From the NCBI GenBank assembly GCA_030528545.1, contig JAUMYR010000007.1, forward strand, positions 23,747 to 35,181: a stretch of 11,435 nucleotides of DNA, read 5' to 3'. A program made the position numbers and the translations under genes. The notes beneath the pieces were generated by a model. The model was not told where the DNA came from, made no database searches, and was given only the letters and a program-made list of their open reading frames with translations. This document shows, piece after piece, positions 1-6,739 of the stretch (positions within the stretch are counted from its first letter, which is position 1; each line of letters starts with the position of its first letter). The stretch is from Propionibacteriaceae bacterium. GTDB lineage: Bacteria > Actinomycetota > Actinomycetes > Propionibacteriales > Propionibacteriaceae.

Positions 1-1359
1 CCGGTCACCGCCGAGGGTACTCCGCTGTGCGAGCTGCCACGGTTCGCCGGGCGCAGGCACGCCTATGTCAAGCTGTGGAAGCATCACGCGGCCCAGCCCC
101 AAGCCGAGCGGATTTCCCGCCTGGCAGCCGAGCGGGGCGAGGGCTGGCTGGCCCGCTACGGTGGGCTCATCTCCTCGGAGTGGGCATGGGCGAAGGGGCT
201 CCAGCTACTCGAGGAAGACCCCGAGGTCTATCACGCGATGCACTACTTCATCGAGGCGATGGATTGGGTGGTCTGGCAGCTCACCGGCACGCTGGTCCGC
301 TCGGGCTGCGCAGCCGGTTACAAGGGGCTGCGCCAGGATGGACGCTATCCCAGCCAGGACTACGCGAGGGCTCTGCACCCCGATTTCGGCGATTTCGCTA
401 CCCAGAAGCTGTCCGGTCCCATCGGGCGGCTCGGCGATGCGGCCGGGCTGCTGACCCAGCGCGCGGCCGATTCGATCGGCTTGCCAGCCGGGATTCCCGT
501 CGCGGTGGGCAACGTGGACGCCCACGTCACGGTTCCCGCCGCCGACGGCTGCGAACCCGGACGGCTCGTCATCATCATGGGCACCTCAAGCTGCCACATC
601 CTCAGTTCTCCCAGTTTGCGTGAGGTACCCGGCATGTGCGGCGTGGTGGACGGAGGCGTGGTCGCGGGTTCCTATGGCTATGAGGCTGGGCAGTCCGGGG
701 TCGGCGACATCTTCGCCTGGTTCGTCGGTAACTGCGTCCCGGCCGCCTACGCCGACGAGGCGAAACGGCGCGGCATCAGCATCCACGGCCTGCTGACCGA
801 GAAGTGCGCCGCACAACGGGTCGGCGAGCACGGGCTGCTGGCCCTGGACTGGTGGTCGGGCAACCGCTCCGTGCTCGTCGATCATGACCTGAGCGGGCTG
901 ATCCTGGGCATGACGCTCGCCACCCGCCCCGAGGACATCTACCGGGCCTTGCTGGAATCCACGGCTTTCGGAACCCGGACCATCATCGAAGCCTTCCGCA
1001 CCTCCGGGGTCGAGGTGAGCGAGATCATCGTCGCCGGTGGCCTGCTGAAGAACTCCTTCCTCATGCAGCTCTATGCCGATGTGTGTCGGCTGCCGCTGTC
1101 CACGATCGTGTCCGCCCAGGGCGCCGCGCTCGGGGCCGCGATCCATGCCGCGGTGGCGGCCGGGGCCTACCCGGACGTGCCAACCGCGGCGAAAGCGATG
1201 GGAGGCCGGGTGAGCCAGGCCTATGTCCCAGACCCCGAGGCCGCGGATCGCTATGACCTTCTGTTCGCCGAATACACCCGCCTGCACGACGAGTTCGGCC
1301 GCGGCGGCAACCCGGTGATGAGGACGCTCAAACGGATCCGCCGCGAGATGGGGGGCTGA
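1..1359 (+). CDS. araB: Ribulokinase, 5'-truncated by the window edge
   Basis: FGGY-family sugar kinase that phosphorylates L-ribulose to L-ribulose 5-phosphate with ATP in cytosolic L-arabinose breakdown. Frame 1 is open from the first base and gives 452 residues before TGA. Ribulokinases are about 550-570 residues, so roughly the first 100, including the N-terminal phosphate-binding region, lie outside. Ribulokinase-type stretches are visible: AYVKLWKHH near the left edge, GNVDAHVTVPA (from nt 508), MGTSSCHIL, VPGMCGVVDGG, GYEAGQSGVGDIFAWFV, and the C-terminal ATPase-fold motifs VAGGLLKNSFLMQLYADV and AQGAALGAA. The internal ATG at 238 is not the start, because conserved kinase sequence continues upstream of it. 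No other arabinose gene is visible; araA or araD could lie to the left. The gene ends 10 bp from the convergent purU. Xylulokinase or another FGGY kinase is less likely, since the GYEAGQS and MCGVVDGG segments are ribulokinase-like. Confidence 0.92.
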   Translation, partial: PVTAEGTPLCELPRFAGRRHAYVKLWKHHAAQPQAERISRLAAERGEGWLARYGGLISSEWAWAKGLQLLEEDPEVYHAMHYFIEAMDWVVWQLTGTLVRSGCAAGYKGLRQDGRYPSQDYARALHPDFGDFATQKLSGPIGRLGDAAGLLTQRAADSIGLPAGIPVAVGNVDAHVTVPAADGCEPGRLVIIMGTSSCHILSSPSLREVPGMCGVVDGGVVAGSYGYEAGQSGVGDIFAWFVGNCVPAAYADEAKRRGISIHGLLTEKCAAQRVGEHGLLALDWWSGNRSVLVDHDLSGLILGMTLATRPEDIYRALLESTAFGTRTIIEAFRTSGVEVSEIIVAGGLLKNSFLMQLYADVCRLPLSTIVSAQGAALGAAIHAAVAAGAYPDVPTAAKAMGGRVSQAYVPDPEAADRYDLLFAEYTRLHDEFGRGGNPVMRTLKRIRREMGG

Positions 1360-1369
1360 TCCCCGGCAC

Positions 1370-2212
1370 TCAGCGGAAGATCACCGTGCGCGAGCCGTCC
1401 AGCAAGACGCGGTGCTCGGCGAAGAGTTTCACGGCCTCGGTGAGGGTCAGCGATTCCTGATCCTGGCCGAGAGAGACCAGCTGGGCCACGGTCTTGGAGT
1501 GATCGACCCGGACGACGTTCTGTTCGATGATCGGCCCCTCGTCCAGGTCGCTGGTGACGAAATGAGCGGTGGCCCCCACCAGCTTGACGCCCCTGGTGTG
1601 GGCCTGGCGGTACGGGTTGGCGCCCTTGAAACCGGGCAGGAAGGAGTGGTGGATGTTGATCGCCCGGCCCACGAGGAAATCACACAGTTCGGGGCTCAGC
1701 ACCTGCATGTAGCGCGCCAGCACCACCAGTTCGATGTCATGCTCGGTGACCACCTGACGCACCCGCTCCTCGAAGAGGGCCTTGGTCTCCGGCAGGACCA
1801 CGTGGTGTTCGAAGTCGACTCCGTAGAAGCGTGCCAGATCCCCTAGGTCGGGGTGATTGGACATCACCTTGGGGATCACGATGGGCAGATGACCGGCGCG
1901 CTGACGAAACAGCAGGTCATTGAGGCAGTGTCCCGCCTTGGAGGCCAGCACCAGCGTCCGCAATGGCCGCCCGACCACATCGATGGTCATCTCGGCGCCG
2001 AACTCGCGCAACAGCCGCGCGAACGCGTTCTCCAGCAGCTTGCGCTCGGCGACGACATCCACCTGCAAGCGCATGAAGAAACGCCCGGAGTCGGAGGAGG
2101 AGAACTGCTGCGACTCGGTGATGTTCCCGCCCGCCGCGACGCAGGCACCCGAGACGGCGTGGACGATCCCGGGGCGGTCAGGACAGACCAAAGTGATGAC
2201 CCAATGTTGCAC
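1370..2212 (-). CDS. purU: Formyltetrahydrofolate deformylase
   Basis: Hydrolyses 10-formyl-THF to formate and THF in the cytosol, balancing one-carbon pools and supplying formate for PurT-type purine synthesis where present. The 280-residue length is normal for PurU. An N-terminal ACT domain (about residues 5-80, starting WVITLVCPDRPGIVHAVSG) precedes a formyltransferase-fold hydrolase domain (about 85-280). The expected catalytic trio is Asn187 and His189 in INIHHSFLPGFKGA and Asp224 in TSDLDEGPIIEQ. The ACT domain and the HHSFLPGFKGA wording separate it from PurN. The start is GTG: an in-frame TAG lies a short way upstream, no other start codon falls between, and the ACT domain begins at once. 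There is no Shine-Dalgarno; a TACCAT box ends 6 nt before GTG, so the transcript may be leaderless. It is divergent from DUF485-actP and shares a 130-bp control region with it. Confidence 0.95.
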   Translation of the reverse strand: MQHWVITLVCPDRPGIVHAVSGACVAAGGNITESQQFSSSDSGRFFMRLQVDVVAERKLLENAFARLLREFGAEMTIDVVGRPLRTLVLASKAGHCLNDLLFRQRAGHLPIVIPKVMSNHPDLGDLARFYGVDFEHHVVLPETKALFEERVRQVVTEHDIELVVLARYMQVLSPELCDFLVGRAINIHHSFLPGFKGANPYRQAHTRGVKLVGATAHFVTSDLDEGPIIEQNVVRVDHSKTVAQLVSLGQDQESLTLTEAVKLFAEHRVLLDGSRTVIFR

Positions 2213-2218
2213 GGCGTA

Positions 2219-2224
2219 ATGGTA
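2219..2224 (-). promoter_or_regulatory. Candidate -10 box for a leaderless purU mRNA
   Basis: On the minus strand TACCAT (matching TANNNT) is followed by six bases and then the purU GTG. Nothing like a Shine-Dalgarno precedes the GTG. Actinobacterial leaderless transcripts typically carry TANNNT about 6-8 nt before the start codon. No good -35 hexamer is visible at 16-19 bp. Confidence 0.4.
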
Positions 2225-2233
2225 GCGCCCCGA

Positions 2234-2244
2234 GTTGGTCCAAC
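2234..2244. repeat. Palindrome GTTGG-T-CCAAC, upstream copy
   Basis: Five-base arms GTTGG and CCAAC around one base, between the CRP-type site and the purU start. The same arms recur at 2303-2315 with a three-base centre. Binding by a regulator is inference only. Confidence 0.35.
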
Positions 2245-2249
2245 CAGAA

Positions 2250-2265
2250 TGTGACTATTTTCACA
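2250..2265. promoter_or_regulatory. CRP/GlxR-type operator, TGTGA-N6-TCACA
   Basis: TGTGACTATTTTCACA is a perfect inverted repeat of the CRP-family half-site with the canonical six-base spacer. The same consensus is bound by E. coli CRP, mycobacterial Crp and corynebacterial GlxR. It lies in the purU/DUF485-actP divergent gap, 10 bp upstream of the candidate -35 of DUF485-actP. Its centre is about 54 bp before that promoter's inferred start site and about 45 bp before the purU GTG, so it could serve either direction. cAMP-dependent control is inferred from the motif. Confidence 0.65.
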
Positions 2266-2275
2266 ATCAAAACAT

Positions 2276-2305
2276 CTGACAGTGCGTGTTCGCACAGGTT
2301 AGGTT
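2276..2305 (+). promoter_or_regulatory. Candidate sigma-70-type promoter of DUF485-actP
   Basis: CTGACA at 2276-2281 matches five of six bases of the TTGACA -35 consensus. After an 18-bp spacer comes TAGGTT at 2300-2305, which fits the actinobacterial TANNNT -10. Transcription would start near 2312, giving a leader of about 30 nt that contains the DUF485 Shine-Dalgarno. The spacer is filled by an inverted repeat. Confidence 0.5.
2282..2295. repeat. Inverted repeat GTGCG-TGTT-CGCAC, putative operator
   Basis: Perfect 5-bp arms around a 4-base centre; one further C/G pair (2280 and 2297) matches beyond a mismatch. It lies inside the spacer between the candidate -35 and -10 of DUF485-actP, where a bound repressor, or a spacer-distorting activator, would act. 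The cognate regulator is not in the window. Confidence 0.4.
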
Positions 2306-2315
2306 GGCCGCCAAC
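2303..2315. repeat. Palindrome GTTGGC-C-GCCAAC, downstream copy
   Basis: Six-base arms around a single central C, sharing GTTGG/CCAAC with the palindrome at 2234-2244. It overlaps the last bases of the candidate -10 and the inferred start site of DUF485-actP, so it could be an operator or a hairpin at the mRNA 5' end. Confidence 0.35.
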
Positions 2316-2331
2316 GCGCAACGTTAGCCGC

Positions 2332-2338
2332 AAAGGAG
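2332..2338 (+). promoter_or_regulatory. Shine-Dalgarno of the DUF485 gene
   Basis: AAAGGAG lies four bases before the ATG at 2343 and fixes that start. It is the clearest ribosome binding site in the window. Confidence 0.8.
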
Positions 2339-2342
2339 CGCC

Positions 2343-2756
2343 ATGACTGGTTCTGTCCCCCATCCCAACGCCCCTGACCCCGACTCTCTTGCTGGCCCCG
2401 GACCGGCCCCTAGGCACGAAGACACCCCCGCCCAGATGACTCCCGAGGACTTCCACAGAGTCCGCGGCTCTGCGGAGTTCCAGGCCCTCAGGTCGACCTT
2501 CCGTGGGTTCGCTTTCCCCATGACGGTCGCGTTCCTCGCCTGGTACTTCACCTACGTGCTCGCCTCGACCTTCGCTGGCGATGTCATGTCCGTCACCCTG
2601 CCCGGCATGAGCTTCCTCAACCTCGGCCTGCTCGCCGGACTCTTGCAGTTCGTGACGACTTTCCTCATCACGTGGCTCTATGTCCGCCACGCCAACACCA
2701 AACTCGACCCAATCGCGTCCGCTCTGCGCGATGAACTGGAGGGGGGACGCCCGTGA
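2343..2756 (+). CDS. DUF485 (YjcH-like) small membrane protein
   Basis: A 137-residue inner-membrane protein of the DUF485/YjcH family, which is commonly encoded just before acetate-type solute:sodium symporters and may be an accessory subunit. Its biochemical role is not well defined. The first 45 or so residues are Pro/Asp-rich and probably disordered. The family core follows (SAEFQALRSTFRGFAFPMTVAFLAWYF split across a short cytosolic lead and TM1, about residues 56-77), then TM2 (about 91-115) and WLYVRHANTKLDPIASALR, a typical family ending. The N-terminal extension is longer than in roughly 100-residue proteins such as E. coli YjcH. The ATG is supported by AAAGGAG. The stop overlaps the actP start as GTGA, so the two genes are translationally coupled. 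Confidence is high for family, lower for function. Confidence 0.9.
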   Translation: MTGSVPHPNAPDPDSLAGPGPAPRHEDTPAQMTPEDFHRVRGSAEFQALRSTFRGFAFPMTVAFLAWYFTYVLASTFAGDVMSVTLPGMSFLNLGLLAGLLQFVTTFLITWLYVRHANTKLDPIASALRDELEGGRP

Positions 2757-4360
2757 CCGCGCTCGAAACTCTCGGCAATCCCGCGATCAACATCGCGATC
2801 TTCGTCGCCTTCGTCGTCGTCACGATGTTCGTGGTGATCCGGGTCGCCCAGGGCGGCAAGAAAAAGGCCTCCGACTTCTATACCGGCGGTGCCCAGTTCG
2901 ACGGGCGCCAGAACGGCCTCGCTATCGCCGGAGACTACCTATCAGCCGCCTCTTTTCTCGGCATCGTCGGGGCCGTCGCGTTCTACGGCTATGACGGCCT
3001 GCTGTATTCCATCGGATTCTTCGTCGCCTGGCTGGTCGCGCTGCTGCTCGTCGCCGAGCCCCTGCGCAATACCGGCAAGTACACCATGGCCGATGTGCTG
3101 AGCTTCCGCATGAGACAGCGTCCCGTCCGGATGGCAGCGGCCACCTCGACCCTGGCGGTGAGCTTCTTCTACCTCCTCGCCCAGATGGCCGGGGCCGGTG
3201 GCCTGGTCGCCCTGTTGCTCGGTATCGAAAGCACTCTCGGACAGAATCTGGTGATCGCCATCGTGGGCCTGCTCATGGTCGGCTATGTGCTCATCGGCGG
3301 CATGAAGGGCACCACCTGGGTGCAGATGATCAAGGCTGTGCTGCTGATCGCCGGAGCCGGGGCCATGACGGTGTGGGTGCTGGCGCTGGTGGGCTTCAAC
3401 CTGGACGCGCTGCTCGGCGCGGCAGTGGAGCGGGCCGGGGGCGGAGAGGCCGGAGCGAAGCTGCTCAGCCCGATGAGTAAATACGGGGGCAACCCGGTCG
3501 GTTTCATCTCCTTGTCGATCGCGCTGGTGCTCGGCGCCTCCGGCCTGCCTCACGTGCTGATGAGGTTCTATACCGTCCCGACCGCTAAGGAGGCCCGCCG
3601 CTCGGTGACCTGGGCCATCGGGCTCATCGGAGCGTTCTATCTGTTCACCCTGATCCTCGGCTATGGGGCCGCCTGGCTGGTCGGCGCCGATGCCATCAAG
3701 ACCATGCCCGGCGGGGCCAACGCCGCCGCACCGGCCTTAGCCTTCCAGCTGGGAGGCACGGTCCTCATGGCGATCATCGCCGGGGTCGCCTTCGCCACCA
3801 TCCTCGCGGTGGTCGCGGGGCTGACCATCACGGCCTCGGCTTCCTTCGCCCACGACATCTACAACTCCGTCCTGAAGAATGGCCAGGCCGATCCCGCCCA
3901 GGAGGTCAGGGTCGCCCGGATCACCTCGGTCGTGATCGGCGTCATCTCCATCGTCGGCGGCATCGCCGCCAACGGCCAGAACATCGCCTTCCTGGTCTCC
4001 CTCGCTTTCGCGGTGGCGGCCAGCGCCAACCTGCCCTCGATCCTCTACACGCTGTACTGGCGGAGGTTCTCGACCCGCGGCTCGGTGTGGAGCATCTACG
4101 GTGGGCTGATCAGTTCGGTCGTGCTGATCGTCTTCTCCCCCGCGGTGTCCGGAGCCAAGACCGCGATGTTCCCCGGCCTCGACTTCGCCTGGTTCCCCTA
4201 TGACAACCCGGCGATCGTCAGCGTCCCGCTGGCCTTCCTGCTGGGCTGGGTGGGTTCGGTCACCAAACCGGACAACGGCCAGGAGTTCGAAGACAAGGCG
4301 GCCGAGATGGAGGTCCGTTCCATGACCGGGGCCGGTGCCCAGGGAGCCATCGCGCACTGA
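2753..4360 (+). CDS. actP: Cation/monocarboxylate (acetate) symporter, SSS family
   Basis: A solute:sodium symporter, 535 residues, predicted to import acetate or related short monocarboxylates (propionate, pyruvate) across the membrane with a cation. Many hydrophobic segments alternate with short loops. The signature GDYLSAASFLG (60-70) is the TM1 break region of ActP-like proteins, and VAGLTITASASFAHDIY (to about residue 369) matches the conserved sodium-site helix. Length is near the 549 of E. coli ActP. The GTG start is supported by a GGAGGGG-rich ribosome site and by the 4-nt overlap with DUF485. Unlike E. coli acs-yjcH-actP, no acetyl-CoA synthetase gene is adjacent. The DUF485 partner supports the ActP/MctC branch over proline or pantothenate symporters. 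Substrate cannot be fixed from sequence: MctC-type members take up pyruvate and propionate too. Expression is probably set by the promoter and CRP-type site upstream. Confidence 0.88.
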   Translation: MTALETLGNPAINIAIFVAFVVVTMFVVIRVAQGGKKKASDFYTGGAQFDGRQNGLAIAGDYLSAASFLGIVGAVAFYGYDGLLYSIGFFVAWLVALLLVAEPLRNTGKYTMADVLSFRMRQRPVRMAAATSTLAVSFFYLLAQMAGAGGLVALLLGIESTLGQNLVIAIVGLLMVGYVLIGGMKGTTWVQMIKAVLLIAGAGAMTVWVLALVGFNLDALLGAAVERAGGGEAGAKLLSPMSKYGGNPVGFISLSIALVLGASGLPHVLMRFYTVPTAKEARRSVTWAIGLIGAFYLFTLILGYGAAWLVGADAIKTMPGGANAAAPALAFQLGGTVLMAIIAGVAFATILAVVAGLTITASASFAHDIYNSVLKNGQADPAQEVRVARITSVVIGVISIVGGIAANGQNIAFLVSLAFAVAASANLPSILYTLYWRRFSTRGSVWSIYGGLISSVVLIVFSPAVSGAKTAMFPGLDFAWFPYDNPAIVSVPLAFLLGWVGSVTKPDNGQEFEDKAAEMEVRSMTGAGAQGAIAH

Positions 4361-4463
4361 GCTTCTCACGGCCGCGGCACCAGTTCGGCCCACCCGCCAT
4401 GCGAAGCGCGGCGTCCCCTAGTAGAGTCGAATCGTAACGCCCTCAAGGTAGAGAGGAAGACCT
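4361..4463 (+). other. actP-mdh intergenic region and mdh leader
   Basis: No clear terminator follows actP; only a weak GGCCG/CGGCC pairing (4370-4374 with 4386-4390) is visible, without a T-run. A TAGAGT at 4422-4427 fits a loose TANNNT -10 about 40 bp before mdh, and GAGAGGAAG (4451-4459) is a purine-rich Shine-Dalgarno four bases before the GTG at 4464. mdh may have its own promoter, read-through from actP, or both. Confidence 0.4.
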
Positions 4464-5450
4464 GTGTCTCAGTCCCCCGTCAAAATCGCTGTCACCGGCG
4501 CGGCCGGCCAGATCTGTTACAGCCTGCTGTTCCGCATCGCCAGCGGATCGCTGCTCGGCGACACCCCCATTGAGCTTCGCCTGCTTGAAATCACGCCAGC
4601 GCTGAAGGCCCTTGAGGGTGTCGTCATGGAACTGGACGACTGCGCTTTCGGCAACCTCGTCAACATTGAGATCGGCGATGACCCCAAGAAGGTCTTCGAC
4701 GGTGTCAACCTCGCGATGCTGGTCGGGGCCATGCCGCGCAAGGCTGGCATGGAGCGCGGCGACCTGCTGAGCGCCAACGGTGCGATCTTCACGGCGCAGG
4801 GTCGTGCGCTGAACGAGGTCGCAGCCGACGACATCAAGGTGCTCGTCACCGGCAACCCGGCCAACACCAACGCGCTCATCGCCATGAAGAATGCCCCCGA
4901 TATCCCCGCCGAACGCTTCAACGCGCTCACCCGCCTGGACCACAACCGGGCATTGAGCCAGCTCGCCGCGAAACTCAATGTCAGCGTGGAAGCCATCAAA
5001 CACATGACGATCTGGGGCAACCACTCCTCGACGCAGTACCCCGATCTGTTCAACTGCGAAGTGGACGGCAAGAATGCCGCCGAGCTGGTCGGCGACCAGT
5101 CCTGGATCGAGAACACCTTCATCCCGACCGTCGCCAAGCGCGGTGCGGCGATCATCGAAGCCCGCGGCCTGTCCTCGGCAGCCTCCGCGGCGAACGCCAC
5201 CGTGGAACACATGCGTGACTGGGTCCTGGGCACCCCGGCCGGTGACTGGGTGTCGATGGCCGTGCCCTCCGATGGCTCCTACGGAGTCGAGGAAGGCATC
5301 ATCAGTTCCTTCCCGTGCACCGTCGCCGACGGCAAGTACGAGATCGTGCAGGGCCTGGAGATCAACGAGTTCAGCCGCGCCAAGATCGACGCTTCGGTGG
5401 CCGAACTGGTGGACGAGCGCAACGCCGTCACCGAACTCGGTCTCATCTGA
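4464..5450 (+). CDS. mdh: Malate dehydrogenase, NAD-dependent
   Basis: Interconverts malate and oxaloacetate with NAD(H) in the cytosolic TCA cycle; in propionate-forming bacteria it also works in the reductive direction. The protein has 328 residues, normal for the cytosolic-type MDH of actinobacteria and Thermus. The Rossmann motif TGAAGQI occupies residues 11-17. The active-site loop [10 protein letters not shown] carries Arg92 and Arg98, NPAN at 131-134 holds the conserved Asn, LTRLDHNRA has the Asp159 and Arg162 pair, and WGNHSS carries catalytic His187. Arg in the loop argues for malate over lactate. The start is GTG with GAGAGGAAG upstream, and the Rossmann strand follows at once. The gene ends in a strong hairpin shared with convergent hemA. 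Position next to an acetate-type transporter is metabolically consistent but not diagnostic. Confidence 0.97.
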   Translation: MSQSPVKIAVTGAAGQICYSLLFRIASGSLLGDTPIELRLLEITPALKALEGVVMELDDCAFGNLVNIEIGDDPKKVFDGVNLAMLVGAMPRKAGMERGDLLSANGAIFTAQGRALNEVAADDIKVLVTGNPANTNALIAMKNAPDIPAERFNALTRLDHNRALSQLAAKLNVSVEAIKHMTIWGNHSSTQYPDLFNCEVDGKNAAELVGDQSWIENTFIPTVAKRGAAIIEARGLSSAASAANATVEHMRDWVLGTPAGDWVSMAVPSDGSYGVEEGIISSFPCTVADGKYEIVQGLEINEFSRAKIDASVAELVDERNAVTELGLI

Positions 5451-5457
5451 GCGTCCC

Positions 5458-5494
5458 CGAAACGCCGGTGTCACGGGGTGGCATCGGCGTTTCG
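5458..5494. terminator. Bidirectional hairpin terminator between mdh and hemA
   Basis: The arms 5458-5470 and 5482-5494 pair over 13 bp with one G-U. Four further pairs (5471-5474 with 5478-5481, the outermost a U-G) close the stem on a GGG loop, for 17 bp in all. It fills the 49-bp gap between the mdh stop and the hemA stop. It has no long T-run on either strand, common for GC-rich actinobacteria, so some dependence on other factors is possible. Confidence 0.8.
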
Positions 5495-5499
5495 CCTGC

Positions 5500-6696
5500 T
5501 CAGGTAGAAACCTCGCCGAGCAGCAGCGAGACCGCGGCCTCATAGTCATCGGCTAGGCCCTGCCTCGCCAGTTCGCTGGCCCGGACGCTAGGCAGGTGCA
5601 ACACGCCCTGGCAGATGCGATGGACCAGCAGCTTCACCTGTTCTGCCTGAGCCGGGCTCAGGTCGGTCATCCGTCGCTGCGCCCTGGCCAGTTCCGCCGC
5701 GGCGACGGATTCCACGTGTTCGCGCACCCTGCGCACCGCCGAGAGCGCGGCCCGCTCCCGCTCGGCGTCCAGATAGTCGGCCACCCCCTCGGCCACGAGC
5801 CGCCGAGCCGATCCGGTGTCGACATCGGCTCCGGCGGAGATATCACCCAGGTCGCGCAGCCGGACGCCGGTGAGCCGCCCCACCGCCGGGTCGATGTCAC
5901 GGCGCAACGCAAAATCGACGATCTGCAACGGCGAGTTCCTCCTGGCGAGCGCCTCTGTCACCATCTCGACCGTGAGGCTATATCCGCCCTGGCCCGAGCA
6001 GCCGAGCACGATATCGGTCCCGGCCAATTCCTCCTGGAGGGCCTGCGCCGATAGCGCGACCGCGTCGTGGCTCGCCGCGAAAGCCTCGGCCCGGCCGCTT
6101 GGGGAAAACACCGCGACGCGCCCGCAGCCCAGCCTGGAGAGCTGGGCGCGAGCGACGCGAGCGAAAGCACCGGTACCGATGATGAGAGCGCTTTCGATCC
6201 GCTCCCCCGCGAGCGCCGCCCCGACCAGGGAGCGCCCCTGGCTGCCGAGATCGGTCCCGGCGACGGCCTTGGCGGTACGCATCGCTAGCTGGAATAGCCG
6301 GTACAGGCCAGGGGTGGTATGGCCCTCGTCCCGCGCTCGTCCCAGCGCGCCCCGGACCTGTCCGGCGATCTCGTTCTCTCCCAGGACCATCGATTGCAGG
6401 CCAGATGCCACCTCGAACAGGTGCTGGGCCGCCCCGGCATCCGTCGCGACCAGCAACCTCTCCCTCAGCCCGGAAACACCAGCGGCGGCGAGCGCCGAAC
6501 GAGCCAGCAGTTCGGCCCGCTCGGGGTCATCGGTGTCGACATAGGCCTCGATCCGGTGACAGGTAGCCAACACGACGAAGCCCTTGACACCGCTTTCGGC
6601 GGACAGCCCGGCGCGCAGTCCGGGCACCGCCTCATCGAGGCGTTGCAATTCGGGGATCGCGAACCGCTGGTGCGGGGCGCTGACGGCGAGGATCAC
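5500..6696 (-). CDS. hemA: Glutamyl-tRNA reductase
   Basis: Reduces glutamyl-tRNA(Glu) to glutamate-1-semialdehyde with NADPH, the first committed step of C5-pathway tetrapyrrole synthesis. The protein has 398 residues, slightly short for a family usually of about 410-460. The catalytic domain holds the nucleophile Cys46 in LATCHRIEAY; the family usually reads TCNR, so Asn is replaced by His here. SGLQSMVLGENEI (98-110) matches the conserved SGLDSMVxGExQI block. The NADPH domain begins with LIIGTGAFARVA (171-182), and a C-terminal dimerisation helix region follows. The start is GTG with AGGA seven bases upstream; the same bases form TAGGAT six bases before the GTG, so initiation could also be leaderless. 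It is divergent from hemD-hemB and convergent on mdh. hemL, whose product takes the next step, is absent from the window. Confidence 0.95.
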   Translation of the reverse strand: MILAVSAPHQRFAIPELQRLDEAVPGLRAGLSAESGVKGFVVLATCHRIEAYVDTDDPERAELLARSALAAAGVSGLRERLLVATDAGAAQHLFEVASGLQSMVLGENEIAGQVRGALGRARDEGHTTPGLYRLFQLAMRTAKAVAGTDLGSQGRSLVGAALAGERIESALIIGTGAFARVARAQLSRLGCGRVAVFSPSGRAEAFAASHDAVALSAQALQEELAGTDIVLGCSGQGGYSLTVEMVTEALARRNSPLQIVDFALRRDIDPAVGRLTGVRLRDLGDISAGADVDTGSARRLVAEGVADYLDAERERAALSAVRRVREHVESVAAAELARAQRRMTDLSPAQAEQVKLLVHRICQGVLHLPSVRASELARQGLADDYEAAVSLLLGEVST

Positions 6697-6702
6697 CCAG
6701 GC

Positions 6703-6708
6703 ATCCTA
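6703..6708 (-). promoter_or_regulatory. TAGGAT before hemA: -10 box or Shine-Dalgarno
   Basis: On the minus strand TAGGAT ends six bases before the hemA GTG and fits TANNNT. Its AGGA is also a plausible Shine-Dalgarno seven bases before the GTG. Sequence alone cannot decide between a leaderless and a leadered transcript. Confidence 0.3.
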
Positions 6709-6712
6709 TAGA

Positions 6713-6735
6713 GCCAACGCTCTTGGTAGCGTGGC
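6713..6735. repeat. Imperfect inverted repeat in the hemA-hemD gap
   Basis: GCCAACGCT (6713-6721) pairs with AGCGTGGC (6728-6735) over eight base pairs with one bulged A and a six-base loop. It lies in the 43-bp divergent gap, overlapping the hemD -10 candidate. It could be an operator for joint control of hemA and hemDB, or chance; no known heme-regulator motif was recognised. Confidence 0.3.
6727..6732 (+). promoter_or_regulatory. Candidate -10 box for leaderless hemD mRNA
   Basis: TAGCGT fits TANNNT and ends seven bases before the hemD ATG at 6740. There is no Shine-Dalgarno before that ATG. No good -35 is visible, and an alternative AT-rich element (TATAGA, 6707-6712) sits 20 bp further up. 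Confidence 0.35.
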
Positions 6736-6739
6736 GCAC

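Noticed and set aside
586..1287. A 233-codon open frame antisense to araB
   Set aside because: It lies wholly inside a well-supported kinase gene, with low-complexity composition and no recognisable motif.
1352..1374. Possible terminator between araB and purU (GCTGA...TCAGC around the two stop codons; GGGG...CCCC)
   Set aside because: Stems are only four or five base pairs and mutually exclusive; the symmetry mostly comes from the two convergent stop codons.
2178..2690. A minus-strand frame of 170 codons spanning the purU-DUF485 gap
   Set aside because: It would run through the whole control region, DUF485 and the start of purU. The translation is charged and featureless.
3737..4393. A 218-codon open frame antisense to the end of actP
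   Set aside because: The translation is a run of Gly, Asp, Arg and His typical of the reverse strand of a membrane-protein gene; no start signal or motif.
4443..5549. A 368-codon open frame antisense to mdh
   Set aside because: It mirrors the coding strand of a confident mdh, its translation is rich in Arg/Gly/Asp/His without any domain, and it runs across the terminator. Long antisense frames are expected in GC-rich genes.
6584..6739. Upstream in-frame ATG giving hemD 52 extra residues
   Set aside because: The extra part is antisense to the start of hemA and does not resemble HemD, whose usual N-terminal strand begins right after the ATG at 6740.
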